Assembly: GCA_014695255.1 (NCBI GenBank)
Contig: JACJNX010000084.1
Span: 1-45,256, forward strand
Reading direction: 5' to 3'
From: Cyanobacteria bacterium FACHB-63
Lineage (GTDB): Bacteria; Cyanobacteriota; Cyanobacteriia; Leptolyngbyales; Leptolyngbyaceae
DNA: 45,256 nucleotides
The translations under genes were made by a program, and so were the position numbers. This document shows, piece by piece, positions 25,700-32,606 of the stretch (position 1 is its first letter; each line of letters begins with the position of its first letter). Below the pieces are notes generated by a model. It did no database searches. It was not told where the DNA came from and was given only the letters and a program-made list of their open reading frames with translations.

Positions 25700-27913
25700 C
25701 TATTTCGACAGTTCGATCGATCGTTTGACCAATTCTTCTGCCGTGATACCGTTAACTGCCATCAGTTCTCCAGCCGTTGCAGTCGTTTCACCCCGCTTCC
25801 AGGCGAACGTATCGCGCTTTGCGGTACTCCGGAGCATGATCGGCTCTAGCATTCCGCTTGCACCCCCTGTCACCCCAATCAGTGCATCGCCACCGAATAA
25901 AGTTTCAAACGCTGCATCATCGATAAATCCGCCATCCGGCTCTGAGCAAATTTCCCAAGCGACATCACTGGCACGATACAGCCGTCGCGGATTCACAACT
26001 GACACAATTCGCACTCCAAACCCTTGCGCTTCCAGGGTCGAAGCGGCAGCAAACACAGGGTTAAGAGTCATATCTCCAATGACCGCGAACACGATCGTCT
26101 TCGATCCCGTAGATTCGTGCAGCACAATCGCACCCTGCTCGATCGCTTGCCGCGTCTGCTCAAAGGTTGTCCGAATCGGCAACGGTGACTTACTTGCAGT
26201 AATCACAATTCCCTTATTTTTCGTCGTTAGCGCCCATTCGTAACAAGCTTGAATGCTGTTCGCATCGGGCGGGAACAACGGAAACACATTGCCGTTTCGC
26301 ATCATTGCAGCAAAATACGCTTCGATTTCGGGGCGCTGGTGTGTCCAACCGTTGCGACCCTGCTCTAATGCGCCAGCCGTAAACAAGGTAATTGTCGAAG
26401 GTGTAGAACGGCGTAATTCTGCCATCGCTTGCGTCACCGTTTGCCAAATCGGTAAACCATTGATCGCAAACGATTCATAAGAACACCACAGCGATCGGCT
26501 GCCCATTAATGCCAATCCTGCTGCTAGTCCCGCACAAGCATCTTCACTCAGCGGTTCATACACTTGACCATTCGGCGCTTGATGATAGAGCGAATCTTCG
26601 GTCGGGTGAATAATCTTCAGCGCTTGGTTAATGTTGGCGATTCCTGAAGCTTCGTTTCCGTCTGCATTAGTCACGAGAAAGGCGCGATCGCTCTGTCCCA
26701 CATGACCCACCAATCGACCCATTGCCGTGGTTGACACCTTGGCATCACCCCCGACCGCATATTCTTCGAGCGGCAACTGCCCCAAGTCTGGTAGAGGGCG
26801 CTCAAATTCAGTCACGACCGTTTTACTTGCCGATCCACCACCTGCTCGTTCACAGTTCGATCTCACCAGTTCCCAAGCCTCCGGAGTCAAAGCACGCGCT
26901 TTTAGGGCAGCAATGATGTCTTCGTTCTCCAAAGTATGCTGTGCGTAAAGGTTGTGAGATTTCGATCCTTTAGCGTGAACCCCTGCGCCTTTAAGCTGCT
27001 TGATGATGAACACCGTTAACTGACCACCGAGCGCTAGTTTTGCGGCTTTGTCGGCAGCAGTCAAAACGGCGTTCGCAAACTTGATGCGCTGTTCCAGTGA
27101 GAAAACGGTGCTATCAACGTAATCGCTGGGTTGATTGCGATCGTCAAACTCCTTCGCATCCACCAGGATCACATTCTCAAATCCGTTGCCCTTCCAGTAG
27201 TCGATCATTTGCTCGTTGGTTTTGAGCGACACCATGCTGTGATGCTCTTGCGAATAGCCGTTCCACACTAGCACCGGGAGGAAATTCGTCACGCCCGGAA
27301 ATGCGGTATTGAAGTGTGCCATCGCACTCATGATGTACGGCTCACCCAAGCCTCCATCGCCTACAGTAAACGGAAAGAGTTTATCGCGGTGTAACAGCGC
27401 GGCTGACATGGCAAAGTGTTGTCCTTGACCGAGCGGACCTGCGGGCGCAAGAATGCCTGGAATAAAACCAGATAAGTGACCGAGCAATCCATGCTTTTCG
27501 CGGAAGCGATCGCGCAGTTGCTGAACGGTTTCGATGCCCATATCTTCGAGGGAGCGATCGAGGAACATGGCGCTATAGAATCCGGGCGCGTGGTGTCCGA
27601 CTTCGGTGATGATATTTTTGTGACCGAGCATCACGAATGCAGCATAGGCTTCGGCTTGACTTGCAAATCCGCCCGGATGCCCCGATGCTTTACTTGCGGT
27701 CATTTGCAGAATTAAATAGCGCAGTGCATCCGCAGCTAGAAGCGTTTGGTAGCCTGAGATCGGATCGGTTGGATCAGAAATAGCGGTTTGTCCGGTTGCG
27801 ATCGCAGACGTTTTGCCATACATCTCAAACCCTGGCACTGTATCACTAAAGTATTGAATGCCTTCGGTAAAGGCGGGTTTGGTAGACGTTGGATTGGGAG
27901 TCACTGCGGTCAT
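25700..27913 (-). CDS. Phosphoketolase/transketolase-family thiamine-diphosphate enzyme
   Basis: This 737-residue TPP enzyme has HPGGFASQAEAYAAF near 78-92, a TPP/Mg motif GDGGLGEPYIMSAMAHFNTA near 185-204 completed by Asn in VWNGYSQ, a central pyrimidine-domain region (NADGNEASG, CSYESFAINGLP) and a transketolase-like C-terminal domain. It resembles phosphoketolase in the H-Q/E-H segments (YSQEHHSM). However, it lacks the usual phosphoketolase N-terminal segment and is shorter than the roughly 800-residue XFP proteins. The reaction (xylulose-5-P/fructose-6-P cleavage to acetyl-P, or ketol transfer) is therefore not certain. Confidence 0.78.
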   Translation of the reverse strand: MTAVTPNPTSTKPAFTEGIQYFSDTVPGFEMYGKTSAIATGQTAISDPTDPISGYQTLLAADALRYLILQMTASKASGHPGGFASQAEAYAAFVMLGHKNIITEVGHHAPGFYSAMFLDRSLEDMGIETVQQLRDRFREKHGLLGHLSGFIPGILAPAGPLGQGQHFAMSAALLHRDKLFPFTVGDGGLGEPYIMSAMAHFNTAFPGVTNFLPVLVWNGYSQEHHSMVSLKTNEQMIDYWKGNGFENVILVDAKEFDDRNQPSDYVDSTVFSLEQRIKFANAVLTAADKAAKLALGGQLTVFIIKQLKGAGVHAKGSKSHNLYAQHTLENEDIIAALKARALTPEAWELVRSNCERAGGGSASKTVVTEFERPLPDLGQLPLEEYAVGGDAKVSTTAMGRLVGHVGQSDRAFLVTNADGNEASGIANINQALKIIHPTEDSLYHQAPNGQVYEPLSEDACAGLAAGLALMGSRSLWCSYESFAINGLPIWQTVTQAMAELRRSTPSTITLFTAGALEQGRNGWTHQRPEIEAYFAAMMRNGNVFPLFPPDANSIQACYEWALTTKNKGIVITASKSPLPIRTTFEQTRQAIEQGAIVLHESTGSKTIVFAVIGDMTLNPVFAAASTLEAQGFGVRIVSVVNPRRLYRASDVAWEICSEPDGGFIDDAAFETLFGGDALIGVTGGASGMLEPIMLRSTAKRDTFAWKRGETTATAGELMAVNGITAEELVKRSIELSK

Positions 27914-28126
27914 GCTTCACCTGCTACATCTGTGAATAGGGTCTAGACATTCTATGGTACACAGGCAATGGACGCTTGAGAATAAACTGCGGTCGCCGGT
28001 ATACCATAGGTTTTTATCGATGCTGATTTTACAAAAGATAGGGAACAGAGTGTCGCTCCATGCGAAAGGTGCGATCGTGCCAAAAGAAAATGCTACGCTC
28101 TCAACGGTAAAGGAGCACAAATCGCC

Positions 28127-29335
28127 ATGTCTCAAGTCTCGATTTTCCTGAAAGATCTTTTCCGATTTATGCAGGCTTACTTTATCTACTTATTGCCGTC
28201 TGTATTCATTATTTACCTAGTTTTGGAGTCTTATCAGATCGATTTTCGCCCTTATTACATTGCAGGAAAATCAGTTCTCTACGGTTTAGATCCCTACATC
28301 AATCATGTGACAAAACATCCTGAGTTCTTCGTCCCTGTAAATGCAGGAGAAGCGCCCCTGTCAGGGTTTATTTATTTGCCGATCGCCGCTTTATTTTTCA
28401 CACCGCTTGCTCTATTTTCTTATTCAACAGCAAAGATCATCTACAGTTCGTTTATCTTAATTTTGCTGTGGCTTCTCTTATTTGAATTAGTTCGTCAAAG
28501 CAATTTCAAAATCAAAGGAGAAGCACTACTGTTTGTGATGACTTCTTTTCCCGTTCTTGCTGCCTTCGAGCGGGGGCAAATCGATATTCTTGTTTGTTAT
28601 CTCACAATTTTAGGTTTCTTTTTATATCAGCAGTATCGCCAGAAGGTTCTAGCGGGAGCACTATTTGGATTAGCTTTTTGTATTAAGCTATTTCCTGCGA
28701 TCGCTATTCTCTACTTCATTGCAAAACGTCAGGTTAGAGTCGTTTTCTATTCATTTGCTTCGATCGTAGTTCTACTGCTTGCACCCCTACCTATTTTGGG
28801 AAATTCTATCTATACGAGCTATCTCAAACGGATGCTGCCCGGAGTGTTTGGAGGAATTACAAGCGAAGTACCAATCACAGTACATGGACAGGCGGTGACT
28901 AATCGCGTTGTGATGTCAGTTGATAGCACTGGATTACGAGTGACGCATGATTTTGTGCATGGATTTATGAATCCATTTTTGCGAGGAAAGCCGATCGCAT
29001 CTTTAACCGTTGGATTCATTGCTTTTTTGATTTTGATGTATTACCTAAGACGCGAATCGGCTGAACATCAGTTCTTTTCGATCGTGAATTGTATTCATCT
29101 GTTCAATCCGCAAACCTGGATTATGGGAATTGTTTGGTTTATTCCGCTGTTTGTCTACTTATTTGGAAAAGCCAATCATCTAGGAAAGTTTATTTTGATT
29201 CTGCCGCTATTTATGCCTCCATTTCTAAACAGCAGCGGAATGCTAGCGTACACGGTCGCACTACTCTTTGCAATTCCACAAACGCAAAGAAAACTACTTG
29301 CAAAAGATGACAATCCTCAGTTGAATCAAGCCTAA
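28127..29335 (+). CDS. GT87 (DUF2029) polyprenol-phosphate-dependent mannosyltransferase-like protein
   Basis: This 402-residue GT-C membrane glycosyltransferase has about ten hydrophobic segments. The first extracytoplasmic loop contains the candidate catalytic Asp D39 in IDFRPYYIAGKSVLYGLDPY, the usual DUF2029 signature, followed by FIYLPIAALFFTPLALF. FERGQIDI and GLAFCIKLFPA are further family marks. It would transfer a sugar from a lipid-phosphate donor; acceptor and sugar are unknown. A good ribosome site (AAAGGAG) precedes the ATG. Confidence 0.87.
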   Translation: MSQVSIFLKDLFRFMQAYFIYLLPSVFIIYLVLESYQIDFRPYYIAGKSVLYGLDPYINHVTKHPEFFVPVNAGEAPLSGFIYLPIAALFFTPLALFSYSTAKIIYSSFILILLWLLLFELVRQSNFKIKGEALLFVMTSFPVLAAFERGQIDILVCYLTILGFFLYQQYRQKVLAGALFGLAFCIKLFPAIAILYFIAKRQVRVVFYSFASIVVLLLAPLPILGNSIYTSYLKRMLPGVFGGITSEVPITVHGQAVTNRVVMSVDSTGLRVTHDFVHGFMNPFLRGKPIASLTVGFIAFLILMYYLRRESAEHQFFSIVNCIHLFNPQTWIMGIVWFIPLFVYLFGKANHLGKFILILPLFMPPFLNSSGMLAYTVALLFAIPQTQRKLLAKDDNPQLNQA

Positions 29336-29721
29336 CGTGGCTGTTTTTCGGCTTGATAGATATAAAACTTGCCCAGCATACCAACCGTTTCTAACTGAAA
29401 AGCAGGTAGATCTAGAAAAATCGGCAAATCTGGAATGATCGATCGCGTTGATAGTGTTGTGCTGTAGAGACTAAACAATCCATAATTCTGACGAGCAGTG
29501 CTTTGCAGAATCAGTCGTTTCAGCTGTGCCTGATTGTCTTGCACAAATCGAGGACACTGGCTGCGAATCAATTGCGGTGCTTCTTTACATCCTTGAGTTT
29601 TAACCTGCTCTAGCGCAAATTCACCGAAAGCTGCTTCATCAGGATTAGTCAGAACCATGAGTCCCGCAAATCCAGCTACACCTAGCCCCAAAATCCCTAG
29701 GACAATTTGAGAAGTTTTCAT
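29332..29721 (-). CDS. DUF4359-like membrane-anchored protein
   Basis: From the ATG at 29721 (MKTSQIVLGILGLGVAGFAG) the protein has 129 residues: an N-terminal hydrophobic helix or signal (5-24), TNPDEAAFGEFALEQV, two cysteines (QGCKEAP, RSQCPRF), and a C-terminal LGKFYIYQAEKQPR. This agrees with what I know of the cyanobacterial DUF4359 family. A longer start at 29847 would run into tRNA-His and is rejected. Its stop overlaps the GT87 stop by 4 bp. Confidence 0.7.
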   Translation of the reverse strand: MKTSQIVLGILGLGVAGFAGLMVLTNPDEAAFGEFALEQVKTQGCKEAPQLIRSQCPRFVQDNQAQLKRLILQSTARQNYGLFSLYSTTLSTRSIIPDLPIFLDLPAFQLETVGMLGKFYIYQAEKQPR

Positions 29722-29832
29722 CACCCACCACTTCGACTGTCGATCCGAGTCCTTTCGACGTTGTATCACGTTTACAAGTTCTCTGAATTTTTTATCAATC
29801 TTCGTTTCTTGTGCTATATTAGGTATCGCAAT

Positions 29833-29906
29833 GGCGAGCGTAGCCAAGTGGTTAAGGCAGAGGATTGTGGTTCCTCCACTCGGGGGTTCGAGTCCCCTCG
29901 TTCGCC
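29833..29906 (+). tRNA. trnH: tRNA-His (anticodon GTG)
   Basis: A cloverleaf folds with the 7-bp acceptor GCGAGCG/CGTTCGC, the extra G(-1) at 29833 paired with C73 as expected only for tRNA-His, a D-arm in AGCCAAGTGGTTAAGGC, anticodon loop TTGTGGT with GTG, and a T-arm containing GTTCGAGTC. The CCA end is not encoded. Confidence 0.95.
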
Positions 29907-29980
29907 CTGGTTCTAGACTTTAACAAATTGCGTGAGCAAGATGTGAGCAAAGAACCGAAAACTGAATAGAGAGACAGGCT

Positions 29981-30078
29981 GACGTTTTGTATCCCACGAT
30001 ACGGTAGTCACAGCTTTTTAGTGGGAATTTAATTCCTTATAAAAGCCATGACTACGGTATTCCACAATACAAAACGTC
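29981..30078. repeat. 98-bp imperfect inverted repeat (MITE-like or hairpin)
   Basis: The left arm 29981-30018 (GACGTTTTGTAT...) and right arm 30041-30078 (...ATACAAAACGTC) pair along about 38 bases, with mismatches clustered in the middle, around a 22-base AT-rich loop. It is non-coding and starts about 75 bp after tRNA-His. It could be a small mobile element or a structured transcript. Confidence 0.6.
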
Positions 30079-30106
30079 GGCTTGTATTGTTTTCTCAATC
30101 TCTCCG

Positions 30107-30196
30107 ATGACGATCTCCGCTTGGCTCCTCCTTCTGCTGATGCTTGGGCTAGTGGTGTGGGGGAGTCTTTCGGAGCGGCGTGATTTGGGGGAGTGA
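30107..30196 (+). CDS. Possible 29-residue single-helix membrane peptide
   Basis: An ATG at 30107 opens 29 codons giving a hydrophobic helix (SAWLLLLLMLGLVVWGSL) followed by SERRDLGE. It resembles many short membrane peptides but matches no photosynthetic small subunit I know. No clear Shine-Dalgarno is present, so this is a weak candidate. Confidence 0.25.
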   Translation: MTISAWLLLLLMLGLVVWGSLSERRDLGE

Positions 30197-30287
30197 TATC
30201 AAGATTAAATTACCGATTTAGCCTGATGTTCTCCTGAGACAAATCTGCTGTATTGGATACAAATTTTTTGTATTAAGGGGAACGCTC

Positions 30288-30710
30288 ATGCCTTCTCGCC
30301 ACACCCAAGCATCAGAAGTAATCCATCAACAACCACTCACAGGCATCCACATCCTGCTAGTCGAAGATGAGCCTGACATGATGACTTTACTGGTGTTTGT
30401 TCTAGAGGCAGAGGGGGCAATCGTGAGCACGTGTACTGATGCCGAGACTGCGCTCTCGATTTTGGAATTCTCTCAACCCGATATCTTGATGAGCAATATC
30501 AGATTACCAGAGCAAAATGGCATCTGGTTGATTCAGCACATTCGACAACATTCACATCCTGAGATTCGGCAGATCCCCGTGATTGGTATTACCTCGTATG
30601 ATCGGGAGACGAGTGCTGAACAAGCCCTAAACGCTGGCTTCGATTGCTTTTTGTCTAAGCTAGATCCTCCAGAAGCACTTACTGAAGCAATCTATACCCT
30701 AACCAGGTAA
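30288..30710 (+). CDS. Stand-alone receiver-domain protein lacking the phosphoacceptor Asp
   Basis: This 140-residue CheY-like domain has the acidic pair E26/D27 (LLVEDEPDM), T102 (GITSY) and K124 (FLSKL). At the phosphorylation site, however, it reads ILMSNIRLP with N70, where family members carry Asp (xxxDxxLP). It should not be phosphorylated by the normal route and is best viewed as a pseudo-receiver acting by binding. The gene is followed by two hairpins. Confidence 0.87.
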   Translation: MPSRHTQASEVIHQQPLTGIHILLVEDEPDMMTLLVFVLEAEGAIVSTCTDAETALSILEFSQPDILMSNIRLPEQNGIWLIQHIRQHSHPEIRQIPVIGITSYDRETSAEQALNAGFDCFLSKLDPPEALTEAIYTLTR

Positions 30711-30720
30711 GCGTAACATT

Positions 30721-30780
30721 GCTCACCGTTCCTGACGCTAGAACAGTGAGCAACAAAATAGGAGGGTGCGCACCCTCCTA
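30721..30780 (+). terminator. Two consecutive terminator-like hairpins
   Basis: The first hairpin is GCTCACCGTTC...GAACAGTGAGC (30721-30751, one mismatch). The second is the 22-bp perfect palindrome TAGGAGGGTGC/GCACCCTCCTA at 30759-30780, followed by GAATCCTTTTA. Both lie just after the receiver gene. Confidence 0.7.
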
Positions 30781-31504
30781 GAATCCTTTTATTCCGATGT
30801 CTGTTTATTGCGTAGTTCTACCGATATAGTAAACAGTGTCTCATAGGTGAAGAATCTCTCCATTGAGGTAGATCAGCTAGGTAATGCGTATTTGGAGTTA
30901 TGTTCCCGTGACGTTCCTTTAGGTTGCGGTGATGCCTGCTCGATCTCCCAAGGGATTACCCTGTGAGATTCCAACACAGTGTTGAAAACTCCACCCCGTA
31001 TGCTTCTCCACATGATGTGGAATTGATTTTTCATCAACGCTGATGAAAAAAGATTTCTCGGTACGAAGCCAGATTATTCACCAGGAATCCTTTAGGCACT
31101 TAATACCCGTAGCGGTAAAAAGCCCGCCCCGTGGGGTTTTGTTCAGGCTTGAGGAAAAGATTCCCTAAGTCCCATCCGTGGAGCCTGAAGAGTCTACGAT
31201 CCGTGAACACCTCGAAGGTTCCCTAAGTCATTCCTGTTACGCCTCTCCCCTGTCCACATTCCCGGAGTCGGTAAAGTGGCGATCCGCCTGACTTCCGCCT
31301 GCTACTTCGCACGAAACCTTAGCGCCTAAGCTTCTCCACGTCAGGGTGGAAAAGTCCGCCCTGTATGCTTTCCATCAAAGTGATAAAAAGTCCGCCCCGT
31401 GAGCCATTCCTAGGGGATTTCTTCCACCGAAGATCCGGGGGAAGTCCCTAAGTTCGTCCGCCACAGTCTGACACCCTAGAAGGGTGTATCCCTTGATTTT
31501 CCTA
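30781..31504. repeat. 724-bp hairpin- and repeat-rich non-coding region
   Basis: There is no credible ORF. Four degenerate copies of a unit AAAAGTCCGCCCYGTATGCTT occur near 30985-31005, 31117-31136, 31349-31370 and 31385-31403. Several carry a short hairpin beside them: TCCACATGATGTGGA near 31008-31022, TTTTTCATCA...TGATGAAAAA just after it, and TCCAC...GGTGGA near 31335-31350. CCCTAAGT occurs three times, the last in the leader of the RHH gene at 31505. It looks like decayed or structured repeats of a regulatory leader. Confidence 0.5.
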
Positions 31505-31714
31505 ATGGATGACTCCAGATATCCCGAAAGAATCACCGTCAGGCTTCCTCGCAAAGATGCGGCGTTGCTCCGGTCGATCGCTCGTCAAGAGATGACCAAT
31601 GTGAGTTCCCTAACCAGGCACGGCTTGATGTTGCTCGTTAAAGAGAAGCATCAACTCAATGCAATTGCTCAAGCAGCCGTAAAACGAGGGCAAACCTACC
31701 CTCTCGACGTTTAA
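31505..31714 (+). CDS. Ribbon-helix-helix (CopG/Arc-like) regulator, left copy
   Basis: From the ATG at 31505 this protein has 69 residues. The N-terminal strand RYPERITVRLPRKD is followed by two helices (AALLRSIARQE, SSLTRHGLMLLVKE), the RHH pattern of small DNA-binding dimers. It is about 75% identical by eye to the protein at 34388. Both are preceded by similar leaders (AGTCCCTAA...GTCCG...GACACC). It faces the CRISPR locus and is followed by a decayed copy of the gene that accompanies the right-hand paralog. Confidence 0.75.
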   Translation: MDDSRYPERITVRLPRKDAALLRSIARQEMTNVSSLTRHGLMLLVKEKHQLNAIAQAAVKRGQTYPLDV

Positions 31715-31742
31715 TCACTAACCCCACTTGGAGCAATCCCCA

Positions 31743-31935
31743 ATGTCCCAGAAACCCTCACAGAAAAACCTTAAGAAATACTAGAAATACTGGCTACGCG
31801 ATCGCTTTGTTGATTTGACGAGATCAACCGTATTTGTTTTCATTAATGGGCAATATCAGACAGTTCCGATGTTGAGATCAGCAAATTCCGCTCCCAAGCC
31901 GATCTCGATGTTCACTATGGATGTCCAAAGCCGGA
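31743..31935 (+). pseudogene. Decayed copy of the 96-residue protein gene at 34710
   Basis: The frame begins at ATG 31743 (MSQKPSQKN), meets TAG after 13 codons, and resumes as FVDLTRSTVFVFINGQYQTVP, which parallels HIDISRCTLFVKVDGMYIPVP of the intact protein. A frameshift near 31870 then gives KFRSQADLDVHYGCP, matching QFRSDEELAVHWGCP. Similarity ends at about 31932, exactly where the degenerate CRISPR repeat begins. This is a pseudogene of the second gene in a duplicated cassette, cut off by the CRISPR locus. Confidence 0.75.
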
Positions 31936-32258
31936 TAACCCTACTGCCCAGATTACGCCAATTGCAACTCAAGAATTTAACAGTTTGCACTTCACAACCG
32001 ACAAGTTTCAGCCCTACTGCCCAGATTGCGCCGACTGCAACTCCGCGATAGTCAAATGCACCCGTACCGCTTTTGAAGTTTCAGCCCTACCGCCCAGATT
32101 GCGCCGACTGCAACTTAGCCCTAGTTAACCCTAGGGCTTTTCTTATGGTGTTTCAGCCCTACCGCCCAGATTGCGCCGACTGCAACGTCTGATGCTGTAG
32201 ACAAGTCAACGGATGTAGAGCGTTTCAGCCCTACCGCCCAGATTGCGCCGACTGCAAC
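31932..32258 (-). CRISPR. CRISPR array: five 37-bp repeats, four 35-36-bp spacers
   Basis: Repeats are at 31932-31968 (degenerate), 32005-32041 (one change), 32078-32114, 32150-32186 and 32222-32258. On the plus strand they begin GTTTCAGCCC and end GACTGCAAC; on the minus strand they end GGGCTGAAAC. Spacers are unique: 36, 36, 35 and 35 bp. The degenerate repeat at the left end marks the trailer, so transcription should be leftward, away from and on the same strand as the nuclease gene at 32607. No Cas1, Cas2, Cas6 or Cascade genes are visible in the window. Confidence 0.95.
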
Positions 32259-32353
32259 TCCGCCCTTGCAAAACCTTACCGCTCAAGGTTTCTAGAGCAT
32301 ATTTTGGCAAAGGTCGTTTTTCGAGCAAAATTGCCAACGACAAATCAAGGCTT
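32259..32353 (-). ncRNA. Array leader or candidate guide-scaffold RNA with two hairpins
   Basis: These 95 bp between the array and the small ORF hold AAACCTT/AAGGTTT (32271-32277 and 32285-32291) and TTGGCAA/TTGCCAA (32304-32310 and 32331-32337). I could not find a convincing anti-repeat, so a tracrRNA is not shown. It is the natural place for a leader promoter or a scaffold. Confidence 0.3.
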
Positions 32354-32578
32354 TTAGGGAATCCTCGCTTCGGTTTGTCCGATTTTCGATGGTCCGGCTT
32401 TTCCTGGGACGCTAAGTCTGAGCTGTTCCCATGTTGCGGGATATCTGCGGAAATCTTGAATCTTAGCCTTCAAGATTCTTTTCAACCTCGCGGTCTCACC
32501 TTGCTCTAGCCATGCTTCGAGCCATCGCACTCCGAAGAATGCCTCAGGGTTAACTGTCCCGTCCAAACTACGGTACAC
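32354..32578 (-). CDS. Small ORF downstream of the nuclease, possibly its frameshifted extension
   Basis: A GTG at 32578 gives 74 residues (YRSLDGTVNPEAFFGVRWLE..., later KRILKAKIQDFRRYPATW). The frame stays open upstream through the nuclease stop (KITSRICEIDEVNGVKYV), overlapping the nuclease gene by about 12 codons in the +1 frame. The composition looks like real protein: aromatic-rich and helical. It may be a separate small gene or a C-terminal piece lost by a frameshift. I recognise no family. Confidence 0.5.
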   Translation of the reverse strand: MYRSLDGTVNPEAFFGVRWLEAWLEQGETARLKRILKAKIQDFRRYPATWEQLRLSVPGKAGPSKIGQTEARIP

Positions 32579-32606
32579 ATATTTTACCCCGTTTACCTCA
32601 TCAATC

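Noticed and set aside
27952-28012. Inverted repeat around CTATGGTA/TATACCATAG upstream of the phosphoketolase-like gene
   Set aside because: The arms are short and imperfect with a long loop, so no operator or terminator is claimed.
29722-29847. N-terminal extension of the DUF4359-like protein
   Set aside because: It would run into tRNA-His; the ATG at 29721 precedes a good membrane helix.
30107-30196. A photosystem or cytochrome b6f small subunit
   Set aside because: The sequence does not match PetN, PetM, PsbM or PsbT as I know them; kept as a weak hypothetical.
31815-32051. A 78-residue ORF overlapping the array
   Set aside because: Its first part is the decayed cassette gene and its second part is CRISPR repeat and spacer translated by chance.
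31969-32221. Spacers matching sequence inside the window
   Set aside because: Reading the four spacers against the window by eye gave no match; a genome and phage search is needed.
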